This document shows, in pieces, positions 7,311-14,301 of a stretch of DNA of 14,603 nucleotides. The stretch covers positions 1 through 14,603 of the forward strand of contig JAPLJW010000248.1 of the NCBI GenBank assembly GCA_026388365.1, read 5' to 3'. This DNA comes from Deltaproteobacteria bacterium. GTDB lineage: Bacteria; Desulfobacterota; Syntrophia; Syntrophales; UBA5619. The position numbers and the translations under genes were made by a program. The notes beneath the pieces were generated by a model. That model did no database searches. It had not been told where the DNA came from and saw only the letters and a list, made by a program, of their open reading frames with translations. Position 1 is the first letter of the stretch. Every line of letters starts with the position of its first letter.

Positions 7311-7769
7311 TCAATAATTATGTTCGCCAGCAGCAACGTGGGTGAACCTGATGGTCCGTTCGCTGAGATCATTCGGTGAACACCCCAGATAAATCTTGAA
7401 AGAGCTCGTGGTCGCGGTGTTATGGTCGATCATGTGCAGCACCATCGATCGTTGCGTATCGCTCTCTAAGGCAATGCTTACATCGCGGTGGCGTTCTGCG
7501 TCCCAGTTCCACAGGTACGGCGCATTTTCAGGACAGACAAAATGCAGGACCGCCTGCTCGTTCTTAAATTGAAACACCTCTTTTTCAACCGAAACGCAGT
7601 TCGGAACCCCCAAGCACTCCTGCCTCGATGTCAGTACCGGATTGGCATCTCCGGCACTGCTGCTGGAGCACCCGCAAAGGTACCCGCCTGTCACAATCAA
7701 CAGCAGAACCATGGCGCATTGACTGAAATTGAGGCATCTCTTCCTCCCGGTTGCACATCCTTTACGCAT
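7311..7769 (-). CDS. Small cysteine-containing lipoprotein of unknown function
   Basis: A 152-residue protein with an N-terminal lipoprotein signal: basic residues, core VLLLIVTGGY (21-30), then lipobox LCGC with lipidation expected at Cys34 and a Ser-rich linker after it. The mature domain has four cysteines (52, 58, 79, 130). Their spacing, and the local sequence VCP...PYLWNW and YLGCSPN, parallel CTAQIQNC, VYCP...YYRAW and IACSTA in the secreted protein encoded next, which suggests a shared domain. No named family is recognised. The start is set by AAAGGAGGT at 7774-7782, 4 bases before the ATG. The gene lies 29 bases upstream of its presumed paralog on the same strand, so one transcript is likely, giving one membrane-anchored and one soluble form of the same fold. 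Confidence 0.75.
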   Translation of the reverse strand: MRKGCATGRKRCLNFSQCAMVLLLIVTGGYLCGCSSSSAGDANPVLTSRQECLGVPNCVSVEKEVFQFKNEQAVLHFVCPENAPYLWNWDAERHRDVSIALESDTQRSMVLHMIDHNTATTSSFKIYLGCSPNDLSERTIRFTHVAAGEHNY

Positions 7770-7945
7770 GGAGACCTCCTTTCTGTGCTACTCACCGAAT
7801 CTTTGATAGGAGCTTGCCTGAATAATAAGTGTGTGTAAAACGTGCTGCGCAATTCTACCGCATTGATACACCTAAGGTCTTTGGAGACTATACCGGGGCT
7901 GGCGCGTGCTGCAACAGTTCTAAACCTTGCGTCCCCGCCTGAATT

Positions 7946-9298
7946 TCAAAAGATGTTTTTAAGCTCGTTATCCTTTCCGGCATTGGTTTGACAAAGAGCA
8001 GACCCATCGCCTTCTTTTAAAATTTCCATTTCCGCAACAAGCCTCGCGTCCGAATTATGGAAAAAGGAGCCGATCAAAAAGAGGATTCCGGCCAGCGCTG
8101 CAAACAGAGGCAGGAAAACCATTGCTGTTTCCAGCCCGAAGGCATCGGACAGGGCGCCGATAACGGGAGGCCCCATTGCACTCCCAAGTATATGCTGGAT
8201 GATGACGCACAAGCTTAACGATATGGCCCGGAGGCCCGGATGGACAACATCCTGGGTCACAGCAACGGCAGCCGGCACGAAAGCAACCGCTGCAATACCC
8301 ACGGCCAGCAGAACGGCGTATTGAATGTGGCCGCGGAAAAAACCGAATGCGATAAACAGCAGAACTGCCGTCACGCATGATGATATCGAAGGAAAAAGAA
8401 GTCTCGCGTTTCTCCTGCTTTTCAGCCATCTATCCGCCAGGTAGCCTCCCAAAGGAGCTCCGATTATAGCCAGGAGCATGACTACGCCCCCCTTTGTAGA
8501 AGCCCTGCCCATGGATATTCCGTCCACTCTCTGAAAATAGCTGGGGAGCCATGTCAGCAGGGCCGTGGTAACAAATGTATTGGCTGCAAACGCGAGGTTG
8601 TTGAATAACAGCGTTTTATTCCCCAATAAATGCCTTGCGATTTCGCTCCACCGCATCTTCGATGCAGTCTTTTTATCTCCGCTGCCTGTAAGCCTTGTAA
8701 GCGCAATGGTCTCGTAATCCCTTGCATAGAAGAACAGCCATGCCACCACCATGCCGGGCAGGGCCACGAGACCGAATGCATGCCGCCATCCGAAACGATC
8801 TGCAATGATTCCGCCCAGGGCAATGCCCAGCGCGCTTCCTAACGGGATAGAGGCATTCCAGATTCCGAGAATCTTCGCCCTTTTCTCTTTTGGGAACAGC
8901 GCCGATATCATGGCGGTTCCGCCGGGGGCATATCCTGCTTCACCCAGACCGATGGCGGTTCTGGCCGTGAAAAGCTGCCCGAAGTTTTTCGTGAAAGCAC
9001 AGGTAAGGGTGGCAACACTCCACAATACGGCCATCAACCCTACACTTTTAATTCTGCTCCACCGGTCGATCAGAATGGATACAGGCAGGGTAAAGATAAG
9101 AATCGACCAGTATACGGCGGAAACGAGCAGGCCGCACTGAGTGTCCGTGATGCCCCATTCCTGCTTGAGAAAAGGAAAAAGCGAGACGATAACCAGCCGG
9201 TCCAGGTAGTCGAACATGTAGAGCAGAAACAGCAGGGTAAAGATGCAGCAGGGGGATGATATCAGCGCACGGGTTTTCGGAACTGAAGAATTATTCAT
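7946..9298 (-). CDS. Major facilitator superfamily transporter (spinster/ACS-like)
   Basis: A 450-residue inner-membrane transporter, the usual size for 12-helix MFS proteins. Recognisable elements are the first helix with DYLDRLVIVSLFPFLK (30-45) and ITDTQCGLL, the cytoplasmic loop 2-3 motif DRWSRIKS (78-85), and RTAIGLGEAGYAPGG (113-127) followed by ALFPKEKRAK. This pattern is typical of spinster-like and anion:cation symporter members that move organic anions or lipids. Substrate is unknown. The ATG at 9298 overlaps the last 8 bases of the HemE-like gene (stop at 9293-9291), so translation is probably coupled. Longer in-frame starts reach deep into that gene and are rejected. With its neighbour it suggests uptake or export of the compound that the HemE-like protein acts on. 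Confidence 0.9.
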   Translation of the reverse strand: MNNSSVPKTRALISSPCCIFTLLFLLYMFDYLDRLVIVSLFPFLKQEWGITDTQCGLLVSAVYWSILIFTLPVSILIDRWSRIKSVGLMAVLWSVATLTCAFTKNFGQLFTARTAIGLGEAGYAPGGTAMISALFPKEKRAKILGIWNASIPLGSALGIALGGIIADRFGWRHAFGLVALPGMVVAWLFFYARDYETIALTRLTGSGDKKTASKMRWSEIARHLLGNKTLLFNNLAFAANTFVTTALLTWLPSYFQRVDGISMGRASTKGGVVMLLAIIGAPLGGYLADRWLKSRRNARLLFPSISSCVTAVLLFIAFGFFRGHIQYAVLLAVGIAAVAFVPAAVAVTQDVVHPGLRAISLSLCVIIQHILGSAMGPPVIGALSDAFGLETAMVFLPLFAALAGILFLIGSFFHNSDARLVAEMEILKEGDGSALCQTNAGKDNELKNIF

Positions 9299-10373
9299 AG
9301 AGTCCATATTTCTTTGTGGCCTCAAACAGTGCAATGCAGTTTTCAGGGTTGACTCCCGGATGAAGAGAGTTGGAATCGCAGAGAATGTATCCTCCGCCTG
9401 CTGCTGCAACGTCAATGGCATGTTTAACCGCGGCCTCAACCTGATCCGGAGTACCGGCGGGGAGAAGTTCCTTGCAGTCGATATTGCCCAAAAGGCAGAT
9501 TTTATCCCCATAGGCATCCTTGACCTTTTTCAGATCCATGCCTGCCTGGGGTTCCAGGGGGTTAAGCCCGTCATATCCTGAATCGATCAGGATATCCATG
9601 ATTGACCAGAGATTGCCGTCGCTGTGGCGCACGACCTTCAGACCAAGATCGTGGGCGCGGTCAACGAGTTTCCTGTTGTACGGATTGACAAACTCCATGA
9701 AATGTTTCGGGGAGATCAGAAGATTGTTTGTTGCGGCAATATCATCTTCGACAACCAAAACATCAATGCCGGCCGAGGCTAACATATCGAGCTGCCTCAG
9801 ATTATATTCCGTCACCTTGCCGGCCACAAGATGAATAAACTCAGGATCCCGATAAAGCTTTAACATATAGTTTTCCATCCCGGTCAATCTCCAGCTGCGA
9901 ACAAAGACCCCGCGCATCAACCAGAAAAGCGCAACATCTCCCTTAAACCGGTCCCTGGCAAGCTCAAGCAACAGAAGATGTGCGCGCTTCGGTTCAGGAA
10001 TATGAAAGTTATTAAGGTCATGGTGATCCTTTAAAGGATGGCCGATGGGAACCGGAAGGCCGTGAGGATTCCGCCTGTATATAACACTCCAATCATCTTT
10101 GACGTCTTGCTGATTGATTTCCGTTTCGTGACCAATCTCGAAAGAGGTGAACCCGTCCACGCCAAATACTTCATGAATCAGAAAAAGGGTATCCAGCAGC
10201 TTCATTTTCTCAGAATCGTTCATCTCATAAAACTGCTTGGATTCAGGCAGGCCATCGGTAATGTGCTTTCCGATACCCATGATCGGTGCCTCGTTTATTC
10301 CATGAATATACAGAGGAACGCGGTCGGGTTGCTGAACACTCAAGGCCTTAATAATCCGCTCTTTTCCTTTCAT
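9291..10373 (-). CDS. Uroporphyrinogen decarboxylase family (HemE/MtaA-like) protein
   Basis: A 360-residue TIM-barrel protein of the URO-D superfamily, which contains HemE and the corrinoid methyltransferases MtaA, MtbA and CmuA. The C-terminal pattern is clear: LKVVRHSDGNLWSIMDILID (246-265), GYDGLNPLEPQAGMDL (266-281), CLLGNIDC (293-300) and GGGYILCDSNSLHPGVNPEN (327-346). Methyltransferases use His-x-Cys plus a later Cys to bind zinc. Here the first motif is H250-S-D252, with C332 at the matching later site, so the middle ligand would be Asp. No corrinoid protein gene is beside it. Genuine heme synthesis is unlikely given this motif and the context. The ATG at 10373 has AGGAG 10 bases upstream. 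It precedes and overlaps the MFS gene. Function in methyl transfer or decarboxylation of a transported compound is inference. Confidence 0.85.
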   Translation of the reverse strand: MKGKERIIKALSVQQPDRVPLYIHGINEAPIMGIGKHITDGLPESKQFYEMNDSEKMKLLDTLFLIHEVFGVDGFTSFEIGHETEINQQDVKDDWSVIYRRNPHGLPVPIGHPLKDHHDLNNFHIPEPKRAHLLLLELARDRFKGDVALFWLMRGVFVRSWRLTGMENYMLKLYRDPEFIHLVAGKVTEYNLRQLDMLASAGIDVLVVEDDIAATNNLLISPKHFMEFVNPYNRKLVDRAHDLGLKVVRHSDGNLWSIMDILIDSGYDGLNPLEPQAGMDLKKVKDAYGDKICLLGNIDCKELLPAGTPDQVEAAVKHAIDVAAAGGGYILCDSNSLHPGVNPENCIALFEATKKYGLYE

Positions 10374-10444
10374 AAGAGAGCATCTCCTGATTAATTTCAA
10401 TCATGTATCCGTTGGTCCGGGCACCCCTGTTACGGTTCGACCCT

Positions 10445-10474
10445 ATCATAGTTCTTAAAATGAGCCAATTGCAA
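10445..10474 (-). promoter_or_regulatory. Possible promoter for the HemE-like/MFS operon
   Basis: Read leftward, TTGCAA (10474-10469) and TATGAT (10450-10445) are 18 bases apart. The -10 differs from consensus at one base and the -35 at two. The distance to the ATG at 10373 allows a leader of about 65 bases. No other candidate of similar quality was found upstream of the gene. Confidence 0.4.
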
Positions 10475-10574
10475 AAGTCCTTCTGCACCCATTCCGGCGA
10501 ATCCCGGATCGGGTCCGGGACCGGCGCCGGGTCGATTTTACTCGCATCAGGGAAGACAGATGGTGTATGGATCA

Positions 10575-10619
10575 CCACGAGGCCCGTCGATCCCCCGGCA
10601 TGCAGCCGGGCGTCCGTGG
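10575..10619. other. Imperfect palindrome with nested hairpin
   Basis: An inner hairpin, CCCGGC (10594-10599) and GCCGGG (10605-10610) with loop ATGCA, lies inside a second complementary pair, CCACG (10575-10579) and CGTGG (10615-10619). GATC sequences just outside extend the outer stem with a two-base bulge. It lies just upstream of the AbrB remnant. It may be a remnant of a dispersed repeat or a leader structure. Confidence 0.35.
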
Positions 10620-10651
10620 ATCTATGGGACCCGACACGCAAACAAACGGAA

Positions 10652-10952
10652 ATGAGATCGATTTTGAAGGAAACGTCCTTAAAAATATGGCCGATTTTCA
10701 CCACCGGCCTGGTCGCAATCCCCGGGGGGCTGCTCTTTGATTTCCTGCGCATTCCCTTGCCCTGGATGCTCGGACCGCTGACGGTCACCCTGCTCTACAA
10801 CGCCCTCAGCGGCCGGGGGACTCGCCGAGATGGGCATCGTCGCCCTGGCGCTCGGCGCGGATGTAGCCTTCGTTCTGGCCTATCAGCTCTTCCGTTTTTT
10901 TACCATCCTGCTGGTGATCCCGCCGATACTCCGTTGGCGTTTCAGGCGGTAA
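10652..10952 (+). pseudogene. AbrB-family membrane protein, internally deleted and frameshifted
   Basis: From the ATG at 10652 the frame reads LKIWPIFTTGLVAIPGGLLF then DFLRIPLPWMLGPLTVTLLY and NALSGR, the first membrane helices of AbrB-family proteins (annotated 'putative ammonia monooxygenase' or AbrB duplication family). At about 10818 the match jumps to another frame, GLAEMGIVALALGADVAFVL then AYQLFRFFTILLVIPPILRW, which is the family's C-terminus, and ends at TAA 10950-10952. Intact members are around 350 residues with a duplicated multi-helix domain; here the whole middle is gone and the two ends are out of frame, so this cannot be functional. The 10374-10651 stretch upstream holds a promoter candidate on the other strand and inverted repeats but no gene I can support. 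The 10953-11066 stretch shows nothing recognisable. Confidence 0.75.
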
Positions 10953-11066
10953 GACATTTCCCCGGAATCCTCCGTGCCCGGCATCAACCGGATGAACCGG
11001 AAAACGGGTTTGCTCACGCTTGCGCAGGAGTGGCCGCGACGGTCGTATTTTTCGAGCGCATCCGCC

Positions 11067-11095
11067 TTGACAGAGGGGGAGATTTTCATTATTCT
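11067..11095 (+). promoter_or_regulatory. Sigma-70-like promoter for the iron-sulfur flavoprotein
   Basis: A perfect -35 TTGACA (11067-11072) is followed after 17 bases by TATTCT (11090-11095), four of six matches to the -10 consensus. It predicts transcription from near 11102 and a leader of about 73 bases. This lets the flavoprotein gene be expressed independently of the AbrB remnant. Confidence 0.6.
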
Positions 11096-11161
11096 CACAA
11101 CCGCCGGCGCCCCGGTTTCATTGATGGAACAGGCGTGCCCTTGAAAAATAAACCGAGTGTC

Positions 11162-11168
11162 AAGGAGG
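11162..11168 (+). promoter_or_regulatory. Consensus Shine-Dalgarno deciding the start at 11175
   Basis: AAGGAGG lies 6 bases before ATG 11175. This selects that ATG over an in-frame GTG at 11157 that precedes the ribosome site. Confidence 0.75.
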
Positions 11169-11174
11169 CAGATC

Positions 11175-11750
11175 ATGAACGTCGTCGCATTCAACGGCAG
11201 TGCCCGCGCAAAGGGGAACACGGCCATCCTGCTGAACGTGGCTCTGGATGAGCTCGGGAAAGAAGGCATCAAAACGGAACTCGTCACGCTCGCGGGGAAA
11301 ACCATTCCCGGTTGCCGGGCCTGCTACAAGTGTTTCAAGAAGGCCGACGGCCACTGCGTGGTGACCGGCGATATCGTCAATGAGTGCATCGATAAAATGC
11401 GGGCGGCGGACGGCATCCTCCTCGGCTCCCCGACTTACTTTTCCGACATCACCGCCGGGATGAAGGCCCTGATCGAGCGGGCGGGAATGACGTCCCGTGC
11501 GAACCAGGACCTGCTGAAGCGGAAGGTCGGGGCGGGGGTTGTGGCCGTCAGGAGGGCCGGAGCGATTCATGCCTTCAGCTCCCTTAACCTTTTCTTCCTG
11601 ATCGGCCAGATGATCGTCGTGGGATCCAACTACTGGAACATCGGCATCGGCCGGGAGGCGGGCGAGGTGGAGAAGGACCTCGAGGGGATTCAGACGATGA
11701 AGGTTCTGGGGCAGAACATGGCCTGGCTCCTGAAGAAACTCCACACCTGA
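11175..11750 (+). CDS. Iron-sulfur flavoprotein / NADPH-dependent FMN reductase family
   Basis: A 191-residue flavodoxin-fold protein. It opens with the FMN-phosphate loop FNGSARAKGNTAILL (6-20), has a compact cysteine cluster C47-x2-C50-x2-C53-x7-C61, and then GSPTYFSDITAGMKALIERA (84-103), the typical flavin-contacting segment. The cluster resembles the 4Fe-4S motif of archaeal and bacterial iron-sulfur flavoprotein Isf, which shuttles electrons between ferredoxin and acceptors such as O2 or H2O2 in anaerobes. Whether all four cysteines bind a cluster here is inference from spacing. It is cytoplasmic, has its own promoter and a consensus ribosome site, and is convergent with endonuclease IV (44 bases between stops). 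An oxidative-protection role would fit an anaerobe. A plain flavin reductase is the alternative. Confidence 0.85.
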   Translation: MNVVAFNGSARAKGNTAILLNVALDELGKEGIKTELVTLAGKTIPGCRACYKCFKKADGHCVVTGDIVNECIDKMRAADGILLGSPTYFSDITAGMKALIERAGMTSRANQDLLKRKVGAGVVAVRRAGAIHAFSSLNLFFLIGQMIVVGSNYWNIGIGREAGEVEKDLEGIQTMKVLGQNMAWLLKKLHT

Positions 11751-11794
11751 TTTCAGTCAAGCAAGCGGTAAATGGTATCCGTTCCCCAACCCTA

Positions 11795-12646
11795 TTACGA
11801 GGTCTTTTCCATCAGAGCGTTGAGGAGTCTGATCTCCTCGGCCCACCGCTCGCTCTCCGGGGTCTCCAGGATCAGGGGGATCCCTTCGAACCGCCTGTCG
11901 TTCATGATGAGGCGGAAAGGTTCCAGCCCGATCTGCCCCTTTCCGATGGGCGCATGGCGGTCCACGCGGCTTCCCAGCGCCGCTTTGGAGTCGTTCAGAT
12001 GGATCCCGCGGAGATAGCCGAGGCCTACGATCCGGTCGAACTCCTCCAGGGTTGCGGTGGATGCCTCAGGCGTCCGAAGATCGTAGCCGGCGGCGAAGGT
12101 GTGGGCGGTGTCGAGGCAGACGCCCACCCGGCTCCGATCGGGGAGCTGTTGGATGATCCGGGCGATCTGCTCGAAACGGAACCCGAGATTGCTTCCCTGT
12201 CCCGCCGTGTTTTCGATGACGGCGGTCACCCCTGCGGTTCCGGCGAGGGCGATGCCGATCGATTCGGCGATCCGGGAGAGACATTCCTCTTCGGAAGAAA
12301 GACGCAGATGGCTCCCCGGATGGAAATTGAGGAGGGTGATGCCAAGCGCCTCGCAGCGGCGCATCTCCGCGAGGAAGGCCGCGCGGGACTTCGCGAGGGC
12401 CTCCGCCTCCGGGTGGCCGAGGTTGATCAGGTATCCGTCATGGGCAAGGATCTGCGCCGGGGAAAAGCCCTTCTCCCGGCAGTTGTTCCGGAAGGTCGCG
12501 ATCTCCTCTTCGGTGAGCGGTTTCGCCGCCCACTGCCGCTGATTCCGCGTGAAGAGCGCGAAGGCCCGCGCACCGATCGCCGCGGCATTCAGCGGCGCAT
12601 TGCCGACGCCGCCCGCCGCGCTCACATGGGCGCCCACATATTTCAT
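11795..12646 (-). CDS. nfo: Endonuclease IV (AP endonuclease)
   Basis: A 283-residue TIM-barrel apurinic/apyrimidinic endonuclease of base excision repair, cutting 5' of abasic sites with three zinc ions. All nine metal ligands are present and, by my count, at the same residue numbers as in E. coli Nfo: H69, H109, E145, D179, H182, H216, D229, H231 and E261. They sit in [48 protein letters not shown] and LETP. The ATG at 12646 ([13 protein letters not shown]) is the family start, with AAGG 8 bases upstream. The open frame extends 48 codons further but that region has no homology and overlaps the GGDEF gene. It lies 82 bases downstream of the GGDEF gene on the same strand. Confidence 0.97.
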   Translation of the reverse strand: MKYVGAHVSAAGGVGNAPLNAAAIGARAFALFTRNQRQWAAKPLTEEEIATFRNNCREKGFSPAQILAHDGYLINLGHPEAEALAKSRAAFLAEMRRCEALGITLLNFHPGSHLRLSSEEECLSRIAESIGIALAGTAGVTAVIENTAGQGSNLGFRFEQIARIIQQLPDRSRVGVCLDTAHTFAAGYDLRTPEASTATLEEFDRIVGLGYLRGIHLNDSKAALGSRVDRHAPIGKGQIGLEPFRLIMNDRRFEGIPLILETPESERWAEEIRLLNALMEKTS

Positions 12647-12728
12647 CGCGTACCTTTTTTCATCATCTGATGGACCAAAGCCGTTGCTTGCTTCATGGTG
12701 AACCGGCGTCACGGGGGGGCACTTGAGG

Positions 12729-13223
12729 TTATGACCCAGAATAAATCCTGTCTTTTCCGCTATGTTTTCCCTGGTACATAAGCTGGTCAACCCGGTGAAC
12801 GAAGGCCTTCATGTTTTCCTGCGGCTTGTATTGCCCGAGACCGATGCTCACCGTCACATGAACGTCCTGACCCGGCGCCGGGGAGAAAAGCTCCTTTTTA
12901 AATTCCGTCCGGATTCTTTCGGCTGTAACGGCGCCGTCCGCGCCTGTTGTCATGGGCAGGAGGATGGTGAATTCTTCGCCGCCATAACGATAGGCGGAAT
13001 CCGTCTGGCGCAGGCATCTTCTGACCACCTGCCCAAGTCGCAATAAAACCTGGTCTCCCTCGACATGGCCGTAAGCGTCGTTGAATGCCTTAAAATTGTC
13101 CAGATCAAGAAGGAGAAGCGTTAACGGTTGCTCATAGCGTTTCGACCGGTCCAATTCGATTTTAAGCTGAAAGTAAAAATGCCGGGAATTGTAGAGCTGT
13201 GAGTTCCCGGTATCTGTTCTCAC
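12729..13223 (-). CDS. GGDEF diguanylate cyclase domain, severed from its sensor
   Basis: A 164-codon frame encoding an almost complete GGDEF domain, which makes cyclic di-GMP from two GTP. It contains LYNSRHF (10-16), the metal-binding D40 in [24 protein letters not shown] (51-60), an inhibitory-site candidate R72-Q-T-D75 exactly five residues before the active motif G81-G-E-E-F85, and VSIGLG (125-130). All catalytic features look intact. In relatives this domain is fused to PAS domains, and here the PAS gene just upstream ends in another frame, overlapping this one by 62 bases. A GTG at 13223 with GAGG nearby could allow separate translation, but the usual linker and the 'DxLT' start of the domain are missing. 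It is either a decayed gene, a coupled two-protein version, or a sequencing error. Confidence 0.7.
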   Translation of the reverse strand: MRTDTGNSQLYNSRHFYFQLKIELDRSKRYEQPLTLLLLDLDNFKAFNDAYGHVEGDQVLLRLGQVVRRCLRQTDSAYRYGGEEFTILLPMTTGADGAVTAERIRTEFKKELFSPAPGQDVHVTVSIGLGQYKPQENMKAFVHRVDQLMYQGKHSGKDRIYSGS

Positions 13224-14097
13224 TTTCCCTCAGTAACTCCTCGGCCCGCTTGCGCTCGGTGGTGTCGGTGAGAAAATTTAAGGTGGCTGGTTTTCCTTCC
13301 CAGGAGATCACCACTGCACGCGATTCCGCCCATCTAACCGTGCCGTCCGAAGTAACGACCCTGAATTGATGGACCGGCTGATTTTCTTCACCTCTCATGA
13401 TCCTGATGTGCGCCTCAAACAACTTCTCCCGATCTTCCGGGTGGATGAATTCTACAAAGGGCATTGAAGTCAGCACTGCCTCCGAGTAACCCAGAAGTTT
13501 TAAAGTCATAGGATTCATATATTTCAACAATCCGTCCTGGGCGATCACGATACTCTCTGCCGCATTCTCCACCACAAGACGATATTTCTCTTCGCTCTCC
13601 CGCAGCGCCTCCTCGGTCTGCTTCTGGGCAGAGACGTCGCGGGACACCACCTGGAAACCGATCACGCGGCCATTTTCCACAATCAACTGGGTATTTTGCC
13701 CGAGCCAGACCTCATGGCCGTCTTTTGTGATAATGCAATATTCCGAATATGTATTTTGAATCCCCTTTACGAACTGACGACCGAAGAACTTCATGGCTTC
13801 GTCACGCATGTCCTGGCGGATCAATGTCGGATAATGTTTTCCAATAAGCTCTTTTGCTTCGTATCCCGTAATACGAATTGCCGCCGGATTTACGAAGGTG
13901 AAGCGTCCAGTGCCGTCCGTTCGGAAGACGATATCCGTCGCATATTCCACCAATGTCCGATACCGCTCTTCGCTCTCCCGCAGCGCCTCCTCCACACATT
14001 TGTGCGCGGCTTCCATTTGTTCCAGCTCCTTGATTTGCTGTTCCAAAATGGCTATTTTTTTGATCAGTCCTGAATTTGTGCTGGATGGATCGTTCAT
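13162..14097 (-). CDS. PAS-PAS sensor protein, truncated by frameshift before its GGDEF output domain
   Basis: A 311-residue soluble sensor. An N-terminal coiled coil (about 10-45) is followed by PAS1 (about 45-157, with FTFVNPAAIRITGYEAKELI and the closing GFQVVSRDVSAQK) and PAS2 (about 171-283, with YMNPMTLKLLGYSEA, FVEFIHPEDREKLFE and TDTTERKRAEELL). There is no membrane span, so it would sense a cytoplasmic signal or redox/ligand state. After [10 protein letters not shown] (290-299) the frame continues only as [12 protein letters not shown] and stops, while the GGDEF domain continues one frame over. The expected joint is RYREL...LTxLYNSRHF, so about 20 bases, or an equivalent number out of frame, seem to be missing near 13200. 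GGGGAGG precedes the ATG at 14097. It was originally one gene with the GGDEF frame. Confidence 0.75.
   Translation of the reverse strand: MNDPSSTNSGLIKKIAILEQQIKELEQMEAAHKCVEEALRESEERYRTLVEYATDIVFRTDGTGRFTFVNPAAIRITGYEAKELIGKHYPTLIRQDMRDEAMKFFGRQFVKGIQNTYSEYCIITKDGHEVWLGQNTQLIVENGRVIGFQVVSRDVSAQKQTEEALRESEEKYRLVVENAAESIVIAQDGLLKYMNPMTLKLLGYSEAVLTSMPFVEFIHPEDREKLFEAHIRIMRGEENQPVHQFRVVTSDGTVRWAESRAVVISWEGKPATLNFLTDTTERKRAEELLRESENRYRELTALQFPAFLLSA
13588..13614. repeat. 27-base direct repeat in PAS linkers, copy 1
   Basis: An exact 27-base match to 13966-13992, encoding EEALRESEE before PAS2. The copies are 378 bases apart, a whole number of codons (126). Confidence 0.85.
13966..13992. repeat. 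27-base direct repeat in PAS linkers, copy 2
   Basis: An exact match to 13588-13614, encoding EEALRESEE before PAS1. A diverged third linker of the same kind (EELLRESEN) precedes the frameshift at the GGDEF junction. Confidence 0.85.
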
Positions 14098-14265
14098 CTG
14101 GTACCCCTCCCCATAATGACAAACGGCGCCGGCTGGAAACCTAAATGGACGATATTGGTTACCTGATGCATTCTGGATTAAGCATTACCGGATACCCATT
14201 CAGATGTCAAATTGGAATATCGGAAGTGCGTTCCGCAAACCCCGCCGTGCGGGAAAAAGCACTAA

Positions 14266-14292
14266 GGGGACACCTTGCCGCAAGGTGTCCCC
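14266..14292. repeat. Perfect palindromic repeat, copy 2
   Basis: Arms GGGGACACCTTGC and GCAAGGTGTCCCC (13 bases each) flank one central C. It is identical over 26 bases to 2844-2869, in the same orientation of the central base. It lies 9 bases past the polA stop. In the polA transcript the hairpin is followed by TTAGTGCTTTTT, so it might also help terminate transcription, although the T-run is not immediately adjacent. Confidence 0.8.
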
Positions 14293-14301
14293 AAACGCCC
14301 G

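Noticed and set aside
7770..7945. Promoter candidate TTGCAG-16-TATAGT upstream of the cysteine-containing lipoprotein gene
   Set aside because: The -35 matches only half of the consensus and the spacing is short; the genes could equally be read from the upstream operon.
10348..10788. 146-codon leftward frame upstream of the HemE-like gene
   Set aside because: No recognisable domain; it overlaps the HemE-like start and promoter region and is antisense to the AbrB remnant, and a natural family start exists at 10373.
10953..11119. Open frame of about 55 codons after the AbrB remnant
   Set aside because: No homology or ribosome site seen, and it runs through the promoter of the flavoprotein gene.
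14241..14253. Short hairpin CCCGC/GCGGG next to the palindromic repeat
   Set aside because: Only five base pairs and followed by A rather than T on the + strand; too weak to call.
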